A stretch of DNA of 64,000 nt from Acanthaster planci. Its lineage: Eukaryota; Echinodermata; Asteroidea; Valvatida; Acanthasteridae. The DNA lies in assembly GCF_001949145.1 (NCBI RefSeq), contig NW_019091532.1:254088-318087 (forward strand), in the 5' to 3' direction. How positions within the stretch are numbered: the stretch's first letter is position 1; each line of letters starts with the position of its first letter. The translations under genes and the position numbers were made by a program. Below, in pieces: positions 1 to 11,942 of this stretch. Under the pieces are notes generated by a model. That model was not told the origin of the DNA. It was given only the letters and a program-made list of their open reading frames with translations, and searched no databases.

Positions 1-495
1 TGCACTTACAATGCTGCAAAACATGTAACACTTGGAAGATGTGAGACCAAGGTTCATGCGAATGGGATGCATTATAGTAAGCAGACACTATGTACATTGA
101 AGCCATTGAAAGAAAATGCAAATATGTAGTTAATATTTAATTTGAAACTGTACAAGTACAACTGTTACGGGGAAAAAAATCGAAGATTATGTTTCAGTAC
201 AAGCCGGGGCATATTGAAAGTGATGTCGTGCACCTCTCAATTTGTAACTAAGGGCTCTTGCTCTGAATATTAAAGGAAAGGGCCAAACACAGTTCTAGAA
301 CTACTTACATCTCACCTGGAACTTCCTTCAACCTGTTCACCACACACAACATTTTGTACTGTATCCTTGTAGAGAGAATGCTTTGTTCTTATGTACTACA
401 ACACTCGGGTGTGAAATGCGGTATTCAAAATGCTCCCACTTGAACCAGAGTTACTTTCCTGGGTTGAAATTTGAAGTGAACCAATTGTCCCTTAC

Positions 496-3400
496 ATAAA
501 ATACTTCAAATTCCGCCTTTTTGGGGTACTTTGTTGAGGGAAATCCTTGTGGAGACCTTTTCAACCAGTTGTTCTGGCTCTCCATGGATCTCAACAAAGC
601 ATCGTATTTGAGCAAATTACTGTTTCTCATTACACACACCTGCAGACAAAAATCTGCTGCATTCCTACAATTATCTAGAACAGCAAGGTGTCTTGCTGGA
701 AATCCTGCTTTGTTCAACATTAGAATTAAATATTCAATAGCACCTGCAGTGTGTCCAATCCAGAATTACACATATACAAAAAGGACCTTTTATTCTCCGC
801 GGATCTTAGATGAGTTTCAACAGAAATATACGCATTGTTTGGGTCTTGTTGAGTTGAGCATGATTAGGAGTAGCCCTTGTAAATAATTTGAAACTTTCAA
901 AATGGTTTTACAAGAAAACATGCTGAAGTTAAAACCTTGACCATATCTCTTCTTTTATGAGTAAAGGGCATCGATAGAAACATCATGTAGTCTCTATTTA
1001 TCTCTTTCATTCTCTGAAGAAGTCTTGTAATCAGACACTGAGTCGTTTTCAAAATGTTGCACATGTACCAGTCTTCTTTCCAATTCCAAATTACCCGAAT
1101 GAAAGACGTCATTCAACCATTGGAACATACATGTAGGATCATGGTCATGTGTTCAATGCAGAAGCAGTTATTAGTTTCCGACCAGTACCACAGTGACGGG
1201 TCGTTATACTCAGGGATGGGCATCTCATGGTCAAAATGAGAATGTATACAATCATTCTTGGGGTTTTTTTTCCCAGAGAACAGACAATGGAGACTTCTCC
1301 AGTATCTTGGTCCTGGCATGGGGCCAAGACTGTTAAGCTCTTAATGTTCAGGATGTCAATTTCACACCTTTCACCACTTGCCAAAGTGTAGTTGAGCCCT
1401 GAATATTGGACTACCTCCTTTTATGATAGGTGTACTTGGGCCTCCATGGTCCCACACGACCCAGGTCACAAGAAGCGACAATGGACAGTCTCATTTACCT
1501 TGTGAATTGGGCTAGCGCATCTACTTCAATTATCCCATCTACGACGGGGAGCCAGCCTAGGTTGTAAGATTTCACACCAGAAGTTCATTTATGATATTTA
1601 CGATGAAACCATAGAGCTGTGACATATTTTTTACAACCATCCTGCCCAAGGACATGAATACTTATTCCACACGTGGCATTTGCGTTATTGTGAACATGAG
1701 GAATTTGTGAAAGAAATTTCAGCTACCGCCATCAGGTCCAAGTGTGCAAAAAAATGCGTTGTTCAGTTTGCTACGGTAGGATTATTTTACAGTCGCTTCA
1801 CCCATTTTCCACTTGGTCCACAACCACTTGGCACATTTGCCGCTTTGCCCATTTACAACTTCGCACATTTGCCGCTTTGCACATTTACCACTCTCACTCA
1901 TTTGCCCACGTGCCACTTCGCCCTCGTGCCATTTCAAAACCCATGGCTTCTGTCAAAACTGAAGAGAGATAACAACACAGAAAACCATTTACCCAACCCC
2001 TCCTATATCCATCTGGAATGCAAGTGAATGATTAGAGATCAACTAGAAATATTGGAATATGGTGGATTTCTGAGAATGTCGATGTAAAGTCAATGTAAAG
2101 CTAAAAGCAGGCACCCCCAAAAAACGCGAGTACTGACTCGCTGACAGCGGGTTTTTTTGTTTATTCTCCCCTCGTGTAAAAATTTGTTTCTCCAACCAAT
2201 TTTTGGCCAGAGCCATAACCAACAACCATGCTATATCATACCTGTGTGTTGTTTCAGTGTTTAGCCTTGGTGTACACATCAGTGGATATTCAAACTGGAT
2301 ACCATGGTATAGTGGTACTGAATTAGGCCCGTTTATTTTTGGCCAGCCAATTCCATCATAATGCTAATCAAATGACAATATGATTAGCAAATTTGCTTTT
2401 ATTTTCTTATTTCCATCACTGTTTATGCAAGTGAGTATTTTCGGCTTTACATGAGGTCTCTGTGCACGCTGTTGCAAACTTTGGAGCACTGTAACAGAAA
2501 TCATTTTATATGATTTTATTGTGTCTGGCTTTTGATTTCTTGATTATTACAACTGAAAAATTGCATGCAGTAGAAAACAAACACCTGTAAAAAGATCTAA
2601 AGATTTGTAAATCATACTTGCTTGTGAAATTGGGGCATGCATTATTATCACATGAAATATTGTGCAGCCAAAGTGGCACATACGGGGGAAGAGCTTGTGG
2701 GCAAAGAGGTAATTGAGACCCTGAACGTTAGTTTCCAAATAAATGACGATGTCAACCAACCTAGGCTGGAGGGTTTCGGAGAAAACATCCAAACGGGATA
2801 CCAAGGCCCTGGCTATGGATAAATGGAATAAAGTGCTGGTGCTGAGGTTTATGTGGGGGACACGGGCATGATTTTCAATAAGGCAGGACACATAATTAAT
2901 ATAATTTCTGTAGTTGTGCCATTATCTCATTTTATTGGGGGGGAGGGGGAAGAAAGGGGGAGGGAGGAGGGGTGTTGCATCTCTTCCACATTCTCTCAGT
3001 CACAATGATATCACATCGGCCCAAGCATACACAGTCATATGGCATATGGGCATGGCATATGAGACAAAACCTCTTTATGCTCCTTGCTGCTTTGCAGAAG
3101 TGTGTCAAATTCCTGGATGTGGGACCGCAAGACTGTACAGATATCATCACAAGGTTGTTTTCATTATTTGCAAGTAGGCCTGGCCTGCTAGCTGGCTAGG
3201 CAATCTATTTGACCAAACTGAAACTTTTCACATTTGTTTATGAAAAAAATAGGGAGCCTACCCAGGCATACAATTCCAAGACATAGACCGCGATAAACAT
3301 CTGGGACTTTCACAAAATGGCGCGTGGCAACGGCACCACACCGATAAAAACAACTGCGACCATGGCGACATGTGTGAACCAGCCAGTCAGAGGCTTCTGT

Positions 3401-4278
3401 TTCTTGAGCAGCATAATGTTCAGTGTACAGTTTCGATATGGTCGCAGCCACCAAACGCTATTTGAGGAAAAATGGCATCTTTGAGCTCGTTGTCGAGGGG
3501 AAATTTCTCTTTTCTTCGCAGATGCAGATATGTGAGTAAACCATTATAATTATTGTAATCTCCGATTTCACTTAATCCATAAACGGTCGCATCAGACATT
3601 TTAAGGACAGTTTCAGAGGTGAATGATTCGGGGTATGAGCTATTTTGAGTAAACTAATTAATAGAAGCAAAAGCCTATGGATGGTACTTAACTTGGACCC
3701 TACTATCGCCTGACAATGTCCAAAGGCAAAGGCAAATTGCACAAGTTGTAGGGTCCAAGTTACTTGGACTCTCATTAGGCTAAGGGCTAGCCCAGGTGGA
3801 CTCCCTGACCATACTACGTAATGAAATGAAGACAACGTCAAACCTGGGCTAGGCTAGGGGACTAGGCTACTTAGAATTTTTCAGACCAGTCTCACAAGGT
3901 TTGTGCATAGGGTGTCAAGTGGTGTCCATTAATGGAACCTTTCCCCAGGCGAAGTACCAGTGGAGTGACAATAGATGGCACTCCTAGCTTAGGTTACCAG
4001 ATCGTAAGTTGATCCTGTTAAAATCGGTGAATCATGCGTGCCGGTATGGTTTGACCCCCAGCCGAACTTCACATCACAACATTCTGTGGTAGGCCTACTC
4101 CCCTCGTGAATTCACAAGACTAGCTCGTGTTTATCAGGCTTTGCAAAAACGGAATCAGATAGTAAATTACCTCTTCCATTGAATTACTTGGTGCCAGGGT
4201 CTGCAGACGATCGTGTCCGTTGTCTATCGTCAACGAATCGGGACTTAAAAATCCTCCGTGCCGACCGTCCAGCGCCAT
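496..4278 (-). CDS. Unidentified multi-exon gene (partial), runs off the left side
   Basis: I do not recognise this protein. Coding-like blocks with splice signals lie on the minus strand. The first coding exon 4278-4171 (36 codons, begins MALDGRHGGFLSPDSL) ends in a GTAATT donor, phase 0. A block ending at 2684 has a GTATGTG donor and leaves one base. Exon 2317-2242 starts with two bases, so it joins that block in phase (product reads LFPLPLYHGIQFEYPL), and ends at a GTATGA donor. Exon 1556-1499 encodes WLPVVDGIIEVDALAQFT and ends at GTAAAT. Block about 1376-1118 contains CEIDILNIKSLTVLAPC, then shifts frame in an A8 run, then PIPEYNDPSLWYWSETN. Exon 743-496 follows a CTGCAG acceptor (AIEYLILMLNKAGFPARHL) and ends at GTAAGG. 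The junctions 4171 to the 2.7-kb block and 2242 to 1556 are unresolved, so at least one exon is missing from this model. Function unknown; other exons probably lie to the left of the window. Confidence 0.45.
1118..1376 (-). other. Coding block with single-base frameshift in an A8 run
   Basis: Within the gene above, the frame that carries CEIDILNIKSLTVLAPC and the frame that carries HFDHEMPIPEYND meet at a run of eight A (minus strand; eight T on the plus strand near 1264-1271). One inserted A would join them into one open frame. Reading this as a 26-bp intron is possible on paper but far too short for an animal intron. Either a homopolymer sequencing error or a real inactivating indel explains it. 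The block ends in phase with the next exon if the weak donor GTTGAA at 1117 is used; a better-looking GTATGT donor a few bases earlier gives the wrong phase. Confidence 0.4.
3472..3531 (+). CDS. Possible first coding exon, mitochondrial presequence-like
   Basis: The plus strand carries ATGGCATCTTTG, 20 codons rich in Ser, Leu and Arg with no acidic residue (MASLSSLSRGNFSFLRRCRY), ending exactly at a GTGAGT donor. The composition fits a mitochondrial targeting peptide and the style resembles PDHB exon 1 at 61910. No second exon was found downstream, and it would sit inside an intron of the minus-strand gene. It may be chance. Confidence 0.2.
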
Positions 4279-4365
4279 CTTGCTTGTCTTAATCTTCATC
4301 TGTGGTTGGTCACGTGACAGGTTCTGTCACACAATATCACGCATGCGCATTCAATTTCATTGGAA
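4279..4365 (-). promoter_or_regulatory. CpG-type promoter of the leftmost gene
   Basis: Just upstream of the ATG at 4278 on the minus strand: the start itself lies in an AAGATGGCG context (YY1-like), followed by a CACGTGAC E-box at 4311-4318, a CGCATGCGCA box at 4340-4349 resembling the NRF-1 site, and an inverted CCAAT at 4359-4363. This combination is typical of TATA-less housekeeping promoters. The sites are seen; their use is inferred. Confidence 0.45.
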
Positions 4366-4579
4366 TTAAAGGGCTAACAAGGTGCTATATTACTTGAACA
4401 TACACCTGTTTGCACTCAAAATTCAACTACTCCGTCAGAAACAAGATGCAACTGCAACTTCCAGGCTGTTTTCTTTCTAGTTCATGTAGTCGTCCGGTTG
4501 CAGAACTCTTTGGCGCAGTGGCAACAAATTTGGGCTGAGGTAAGGCGCCTGTGAGGAAAGAATAGAGGGCGCTATACGA

Positions 4580-5800
4580 GACCAGTGGGAGCTACATGAA
4601 AAGTAGCACCCTTTCTTCGCTGGTCGCCCCGCCCAGCGCCCGAACACTGTCCGAGCGCCCAAACAGGGCGCTGGGAAGGGCTGATGGCTTGCACTGTAAT
4701 TGACTATATTTTGCACGACCTGTGACGAGGTCATCACTTCCTGTTGGCGAAGCGTTACTTAAAATTTTTGACGAGAATATAATATCAAATTAGTGCTCTG
4801 AAATATATGATTGGCGAGCTTTTGGTAACTGAGTACCTTCTTCATTCTCGTCGGTATTCTGATCACGGTGCTACGCAGCCCCTCCATATTACTTAATTTT
4901 TTTGGTTCGCCAATGGCAATGCTTTTGGCACAGGCAGAGTGTCGGCTAGTATGATAAAACATGGCCTTGGTACAATCACAGCGTGGTAAATTATTTTTTC
5001 ACGAAGGCCGAGTTCGGGCGGTTTGTTCCCGTATGTTCACGAACAGCTCGATTTGCTATTCGTGGGTCGGCCGCTCGAACGCCGGGAACAAACACTGCCG
5101 GTTATCGCTGGTAGTTAGTGACAAGCAACATGCAACATGGCGGCGTCCCTGTAGGCTACGTTATTCGAGAGTTAATGTTTGGATGGGCTGAATTCTTTTC
5201 TATATAAACAGGAATACTCATTTCTGTGTTACGGAAAATAATTAATGCTAATTTTGCAAAACTTCCCATTGTCTATGGCTTTGGAAGCCATCTCTCTACT
5301 TTTTGCAGCTGTTCAAAAATCAAATTCTCACGAGTTTTTCCGTGTGTTCCTGTAAAACCCTGATGAGGAGGTGGTGTGTGATCCTGTTCCGAGAACAGGG
5401 TCTTGAGTCGTATTCCCCGGGGCCGTTCGAGCGCGAGAACAAGAAACCCGTGTCAAGAACAGGCCGCCCGAACTCGACCTAAGTGTCACTGATCACGTGT
5501 CTTTTGGTGATTATTTCAAAGGGTGAACGAATAAAGAGTAGTGAGAATGTTTCCACCAATGACGAACAAAAGGAAAAAAATAAAGAATTGATAATCGCCG
5601 CTTGTGTAACGCATTGAGCGAGCTCGCGCGCCTAGCAGAAATGTACATACATGTACATATACATGTACACTGTACGTACAGTTTGCTTTATGTGTTAGCT
5701 GTGACCCAGTGTGACGTATTTCCTTCACTAAATCTATGCAAGGCCATCACCCTTGATCCCAGCGCCCTGTTCGAGCGCTGGTCGCCGGCGACGAGCAAAT
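4580..5800. repeat. Nested inverted repeats, probable foldback or MITE insertions
   Basis: Two sets of inverted repeats are nested. The outer pair is about 4610-4690 and 5745-5785; both carry CCCAGCGCCCTGTT followed by GCGCT, in opposite orientation, and the left arm holds a second shorter palindrome. The inner pair is about 5006-5030 and 5450-5480, sharing GAGTTCGGGCGG, again inverted. No transposase reading frame lies between them, so these look like non-autonomous elements. A coding-like stretch on the minus strand at 4962-4840 (starting MFYHTSRHSACAKS, with a GTACTC donor) lies inside the outer pair and may be a stray exon; support is weak. Confidence 0.45.
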
Positions 5801-6869
5801 AGCATTCTTAGCGTATAGCACACATGTTTACAGAGACGTATTACCGCCCTGAAATATAAAAACATATTTTTCGTTTACATCTGTGTTAGCTTCACATACG
5901 CACGCGAAGACTAATAATACCTACGTATTCATGTACGTATCTGAAAGTAGCACATACATGTACTTGACAGTTTTTGCGTGCATTATTCTTGTATTGTTAG
6001 TTTCACGTACATAGTTTTCACGAAACTCTATCGCGTACTACGTGATTATGCAGGGGAAAAATTTTAATCCATTCACCCCAAAATATATTACCTGAATTTT
6101 GTTCAGTGTTTTATGGGGAAAGAGGCCACTGTACACCACATAACAGATTACTCTTCATAATTCAGATCTACTTGTCGGGGGTAAATTTGTGCCTGGGGCT
6201 TGCCATAGTGGGGGGAGGGATGACGTAAATAAAAAATGCCCAGCATCCCCAATATGACACTAGGGGCGCTGTTCATAACATAAATACATGTGTATATATA
6301 TTTCATATGCATACATACCTGACTTTACATCAAAATGTTTTGTTTATAGCCTTTTTAATAGTCTTTCTTCGGTGCTAATGAATACATCTTGGTTATTTTC
6401 TTGTTATGGGTAGTCCGAAAACTTCCTGACAACCAGCCCTAATTTTTTTTCTCAACACGAAAGGTTGATGTGTGGGTGTGTGTGTGTGGGGGGGGGCTAT
6501 TGAATCACCCCACCCCCCGGACACACACAGGGCGTGTGAGGGAGGGGATAACTCCCATCCCCCGAGATTCAAGCTCACTTCCACAAAGCCAACCTTTGGG
6601 GACCGCAGCCGGAGTAAGGAATTGTAACAACAGCGACCCCAAGAGGCAACATGGACAAGTTAGACTTATGAACGGATCTTGGTCTTGCTTTCTGTGTCAC
6701 TCGAACTCAAACCATGCTCGGACGCTCGTAGTCGAACCTTTTCTGCGAAATCCACACGTAACTTACTCAGCGTATGGATGATCTCCACTATGTTGGGCTG
6801 TTATATTCAGACTAATGGTCTAGTCTCTACTTAGTTACGAAAAGGGCTACGGGTAATCAGCGATGCAAC

Positions 6870-7165
6870 CATGCCCATCAATCCAAAACAGTTGACCTGA
6901 TAGTGTAACCGTTCGAGTGACATTAGTCGAATTACGGCCGTCAATCGAATTCGCCCCAAGGTCATTCATGCTCAAGTCTTCTTTAATAGACTTCAGTGAT
7001 TCCGGTAGCCAAGAGTTATGGTGTTCCAAAGACGACTTGTCGCCGTCGCGAACAAGTGGGCTCATAAGGGTCCATATTGGGAGATCTTCTCCACGCCGGG
7101 CATTGGTAGAGTCTGCGAATTCATCTTTAACCGATCAAATTCATTTTCCGCGGCAAAAAACGACT
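6870..7165 (-). other. Coding-like open stretch, unidentified
   Basis: About 90 codons are open on the minus strand (contains RRGEDLPIWTLMSPLVRDGD and HNSWLPESLKSIKEDL) with a CAG|GTCAAC splice-like junction near its right end. The opposite strand is also open here for 90 codons, which weakens the case. Composition looks more like protein on the minus strand. No family recognised. It could be an exon, a transposon fragment or chance. Confidence 0.25.
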
Positions 7166-7557
7166 GCACTGGTGCCCTTCATAAAATAAAACGTTTAGAA
7201 TTAGGCCTATGTTTTTCATCTTGAAAATTTATTACCAATTTGTATTTTTGAAACTTCTTCTACTGGGCTTGTGTATGTCTTGATGATCAAGTACAATGAC
7301 TTTTTTGCGAAAAAATTATGATTTTTTCTGACTGCAGGCTCCCATCCATCACCCATAGGATGGTGATTAATAAAGAATTTATTTCTCTTGGCGCAAATAT
7401 CTACCTAATTAGCTGGAAGTGCAGTTAACCATGTCCCAACAATAACACCCCCATAGGATTGTGCATGTGTGGATTGTTCATGCATACCCAAGATGCATTG
7501 CGAATATCTCTCAGGTTTATTACAGTGTCAGTGGCTTGTGAAGAATTTTTGCTGGGC

Positions 7558-7648
7558 GGGGGGGGGGGGCATAATGTATAATTTCTTTCGGGCAGGACAT
7601 AGGCTGAAATTTCCTTACGATTGTTTTTCAAGCAATGCCCCCCCCCCC
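7558..7648. repeat. G12 and C11 homopolymers facing each other
   Basis: A run of 12 G at 7558-7569 is followed about 70 bases later by 11 C at 7638-7648. Each reads G-run then CAT on its own strand, so the segment can fold into a hairpin with a poly-G stem. Many other G or C runs occur in this window, for example near 2938, 6488 and 42905. Confidence 0.6.
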
Positions 7649-9402
7649 ACGGCACAGTATGCACTGCTTATAATTCCCGGTCCACGCATGTGCAGTATAC
7701 ACCATGGAGGAATAAAAAGATGGAAAAGAGCTCACAATGTGGGGCGCCCTTATGAGCTCACGGAAGTATTTGTATACAAGCGGTTAAAATGAGAAAAATG
7801 CGACGGCGACGTGACGTTTGTGGAACACCCTGTTGATTGGTTAGCTACAAGTACAGTCTACAAGTGGGCTAAAGCGAGCACTCAAAACGTGTTTTTGCGT
7901 CAGACGGGTATAATAGGCGCTAACGTATACACATTCGCGCGGAAGGTGTTGACACTGCGTACACCTTGAGAATGGGGTCCGAGGCAATGCGTATGTACAC
8001 AGAGCCGTCAATTTGGTTTTACAGATAATAAATTTCTGTTTATGCCTTCCAGTGTAACCAAAAACCCGTTGCAACACATTATCTTTTTGCATCTAACCAC
8101 AACCAGAGCTAACACATCAAAGGGCAATGTGCCACGAACGCCATTGCGTACGGGAAGAGGTCGGAACCACAACGTTGTATGTCATGCGTATATAGGGAGC
8201 GTCCGATTAGCCTCGTTCCCACCGCTGTATTGTCTGGGTAGGTCTGGGTAGCTCCATGTCGGCTAATAGAACGCACCCTATCATAGGGGAGGAGACTGTT
8301 TAAGAAGTCGGTATTCGGTTCATACGTACTTTCGGGCGGAACCTGTGTGTGTAATCCGGGGAGTAGACTTGAAGTTGTTCGTTGTTCGCACGCCACCGCC
8401 ATCGGCATGCAGAGCCTCGAACCGGCAGCTTGTACAATTGCGTCAGAATCGCCCTGTCCAATTGCATATGGCATAAGAACTAACTAGCACGCTCAAAATT
8501 ACATAAGCAACATACACCGGAATCAGTGAACTGACTGTATTTTATTGTGCAAAGCTGCCAGATTGAGGCTTTGCATACCTATGGCGGCAGCGTGCAAAGA
8601 GCGAATGAACAGGTGTAGTTTTTGCCCAAGTCTGGATTTACACTGTTTCCGTCCCCGTACACCACGCTGGCAACATGCGCTGGCAAACACAACCGTATAG
8701 TAGGAACACTTTTGACAGCTTTGATTTTAACAAAATAACGCGGGCCAGCAGTGCTACGTGTGCATGAAAGTGTGTTGGTTAAGCCTTCTACAAACATCAC
8801 CATGGGTTCATACAGCGGCGTATCAAAACAGACTGCCGCTTTGGACCCATTTTATAACAAGATGTTAGGGTAGCAAACAAGTATCAGTAGCCTTACTCAG
8901 CATCCTTGCTTTTTCGTGGTGCTGTTTTCTTAGAGTCTTGGTGTTAATATTATTATTTGTTTTTTTAAAAATCTGTTAGTGGGGCAAGTTGCTCCCCCCG
9001 CTGGATACGCCATTGGGCTCTTACACACTCTCGTGACAAAGAAATACATGTATACCCAAAATGACGATGGTTTTGATGCAAATGTCAACTTTATGTTGCA
9101 TCTCAACTCCTTTATTATCCAATAAAATTACATTCATAAATACCCATTGTCTCCCTTTTGTTAACATTTGATAATGCCCGCCGCGTAAATCACGCACTGC
9201 ACCTGAGAGCACGCGAGGCAGTTCAATCCATTCTGATTAGTCAAGAGTCCGTGTACACGCGGCTTATATAAGGAGATAGTCTTGTTCCCTGCCCAAAGAT
9301 TTCCTGACGACTCTTGTTACAAAATCTTAGGTCAGGCATTACCCACTGATATAAATAATTATGACACAAGGGTCGGGGGTCATAAGTTGAGAACCCTGGT
9401 AT

Positions 9403-9534
9403 ATTCGATTTCATCAGTGGCAACATCTCAAAAATGAGGCTTTTCCCATATCCAGTGGGCAATACTGCAAGTGTATCCCCACTGTGAGCATGTTTCAGGC
9501 ACAAAGCCTGCGTTGGTCGAAGACAGAAAATTCT
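9403..9534 (-). pseudogene. Relic of a RecQ-like DNA helicase (N-terminal motifs)
   Basis: About 44 codons on the minus strand read CLRPTQ, a Q-motif-like segment, then KHAHSGDTLAVLPTGYGKSL, which holds the Walker A box PTGYGKS of superfamily 2 RecQ-type helicases in its expected context. The reading frame stops a little upstream, and downstream the protein loses similarity before DEAH and the later motifs. RecQ-like fragments of this kind are commonly scattered with mobile elements in marine invertebrates, so I read it as a dead fragment rather than an exon of a live gene. The helicase identity of the motif is firm; its origin is inferred. Confidence 0.55.
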
Positions 9535-10694
9535 GGATTTCGCCTGGGATGTCAGCCAAGGCGACCTTCGATTTCAGTGTATAAAGTCAAATATTGTAGG
9601 ATCAAAAGCTGTCAACATTGGGATACGGGAGTTTACGTTGAACAGCTAGCCTACCTATCCCGTCGGGAATAACCGAACATCAACGGTACCATCCGAACAT
9701 GCCGAATACAGACAGGACGAAAGTGGTTTAAAAGTTATATTTGTTGCAACTGGGGGAAAAAATCAAGACAAAAACTTAAATATGACCCGATCAATAATTT
9801 TACCGCTGAGAGAGATAGTTTCAAACAGACAATGGCGTACAACTCTTAAGTACATGTATACCGCTATTTACCAGAATGGCGGGAAAGATCAATAACTATG
9901 AATCATGATGGTGCTGCTGACCATGAGACACACAATCAAATTACCAACAGGAGAAATATTCCGTCGTGATTTTACAACACTGCCACACAGCAATTTTACT
10001 CCACAGTAAGTACATGTAACCTGTTCGCTAAACAAACAGGTTACGACCATTGCTGTGGATTTCGAGGCTGTCAATTTCAGAAAATGGGATTATTAGGCAA
10101 TATTGAAGAACAGTTTCAACGGGATCAAGCCAAAAGGAACACGTGTACATGTATAATTTACCAGCACAGTGGTGACAGTACTGCGCATTATGTCCTTAGT
10201 GTTCAAGTCATTATAATATAGGCCCATACTGTTTCAGAAACACCTGGCAATAAATATTTATAATATGCAGCATTGAGAAAAAGTGCATTTAGAAACATCG
10301 CGGTTCATTGGCTTAAGTACTAAGCCTGTCTAAAGTGCATCTGCGGTTATTTGGATTTGGTTGTACGTAGCGAACAATGGAACGTACATGTACACAAACC
10401 CCAGTTGCACTTCGATCGACCAAACGACTTAAAATAACCTGAGTATTTGGAAATCAAATCTACAGATAATACAACCTCGTGGATCAAATTGTGCTTCAAA
10501 AAGGTGCAGGTTGGTGCGGATATACATGTACATACAGACACACAGATGGACTACTCATGAAATTTGAAACTTCTAATTATATGTGACCTTTCCCTAACTG
10601 ATTTTAATGTACCAAAATAAGAACGCAGGGACGAAGGAGTCTAAAAATGTGGTTGAAACTTTGGAGGGTATCGTCTTCTGGAGAAATAAACTAA

Positions 10695-11942
10695 TCAGAC
10701 CCGTAAGGTTTCAGTTTTCTCCCAGTCTGCTGTAGTATAGATATAAATGCTGCAGCAGATGAAGACAGCCGAAATAAAACAAGCGTTGAACAACAGCAAA
10801 GCCAGGACATAAGTCGGTGTCTCGTACTGCTCTCGTAAATTCTTCCCGACAATATTCCGCCAAGTTTTGATGACGTACTCGTTCACTTTGTAAGTGTTGT
10901 GTCGGAGTCCTTTGCCTATGCCGTGTCTCAAGGCAACCCTGACAGCGAGGAACTGTTCGTAGAGCGGCGACAGTTTCGGCTCCACCCCAAGTCGCTTCAT
11001 GACTAAACCGACGAAGACGTCGTCCCACTGCAAAAACCGTACGTGCACAGATTCGCGGTACACGGATGAGGCCACATCGCCGGACATGGCGTAGCACGCG
11101 CCGTTTAAAAATGGCGCGTAGGACGGCTCAGGGTACATCTCATAAGGAGTGTACCACTTGGACTCTCTCTTCCTGTGGGGCCGCGGGTCAACCCGCAGAT
11201 TCCCTTCAGCAAAGCTGGTCCTAGGCATTTGGGTCAGCCTAACCACCAGATTATAGATATTGAGAGTCATGTCTGAGTCGATGCTGAGCACGTAGCTTGC
11301 TTGGGGACAAAATGTGGCCACCCATTTAAGCCCCATGATGGTCTTGTGTGTCATGTTGTGGTAGGCGTCGATGAAATCTTCTTGGATGAAATCGTGGTGG
11401 TCGTTGTCTTCATCTCTCAGTTTTCTGTTGGTCGCTGGGTCTGTGGACTGGCCCACCAGGAACATCGTCAGGGTTCGTTGCCCCAGGACCTGCGTAACGC
11501 CTCCCCAGGTTTGTCGGATCTGCTGTCGGTCGTAAGTCTCGTTGAGCCGGCACTTGACGAGTATGACCAGGAAGATCCCGTCACCCGTGTCGTTTCTCCT
11601 GAAACACGCGTCCCGGTTGGCAATGGTGAAGCTGAAGGGATGGGGGTTGATCACTTCGTCGCTGAATAGCGGAACGGTGGTAATGTTGTCCCAGTTGGGA
11701 ACCTTTTCCTTATAAGTCGGTGGCGATTCTTCCCTTTTCCGAGGTATATCTGACTTGTTCGAGGTTTCTTCTGATAAGTCCAATATGCCCGGAATTGTAG
11801 GTTGTGCAGTGGTCAAAGTAGAACTAGAAGGGCGGGCATCGGGAGCGATCACACTATAACCCACCAATAAACCCACGATAAAGATGTACACGAATACGAT
11901 TGTGTAAAATATCCGCATTAACGAGTACGTCCTAAGGCACAT
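10695..11942 (-). CDS. GT31 glycosyltransferase, beta-1,3-galactosyltransferase-like, type II membrane protein
   Basis: Single-exon frame of 415 residues, as is usual for B3GALT-type genes. A short cytoplasmic tail is followed by a signal anchor (about 10-32), a Thr/Pro/Ser-rich stem with sequons near 62, 86 and 117, then the catalytic domain. Family motifs are QQIRQTWGG (140-148), TMFLVG (159-164), EDFIDAYHNMTHKT (188-201), a DxD-like metal site SIDSDMTL (220-227), FLNGACYAMSG (278-288) and WDDVFVG (306-312). It would transfer a UDP-sugar (Gal or GlcNAc) in beta-1,3 linkage in the Golgi lumen. Unusual points are the metal motif DSD where most members have DDD, and a second hydrophobic segment at 378-402 followed by a short charged tail. 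Start: Met1 or Met9, both before the anchor; I used the longer form. Acceptor substrate cannot be told. Confidence 0.85.
   Translation of the reverse strand: MCLRTYSLMRIFYTIVFVYIFIVGLLVGYSVIAPDARPSSSTLTTAQPTIPGILDLSEETSNKSDIPRKREESPPTYKEKVPNWDNITTVPLFSDEVINPHPFSFTIANRDACFRRNDTGDGIFLVILVKCRLNETYDRQQIRQTWGGVTQVLGQRTLTMFLVGQSTDPATNRKLRDEDNDHHDFIQEDFIDAYHNMTHKTIMGLKWVATFCPQASYVLSIDSDMTLNIYNLVVRLTQMPRTSFAEGNLRVDPRPHRKRESKWYTPYEMYPEPSYAPFLNGACYAMSGDVASSVYRESVHVRFLQWDDVFVGLVMKRLGVEPKLSPLYEQFLAVRVALRHGIGKGLRHNTYKVNEYVIKTWRNIVGKNLREQYETPTYVLALLLFNACFISAVFICCSIYIYTTADWEKTETLRV

Noticed and set aside
2914-3177. Gly/Arg-rich frame near 2.9 kb
   Set aside because: Low-complexity G-run translation without splice or start support.
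8109-8474. 121-codon minus-strand frame
   Set aside because: No splice-bounded structure or family resemblance; length is within chance for six frames over 64 kb.
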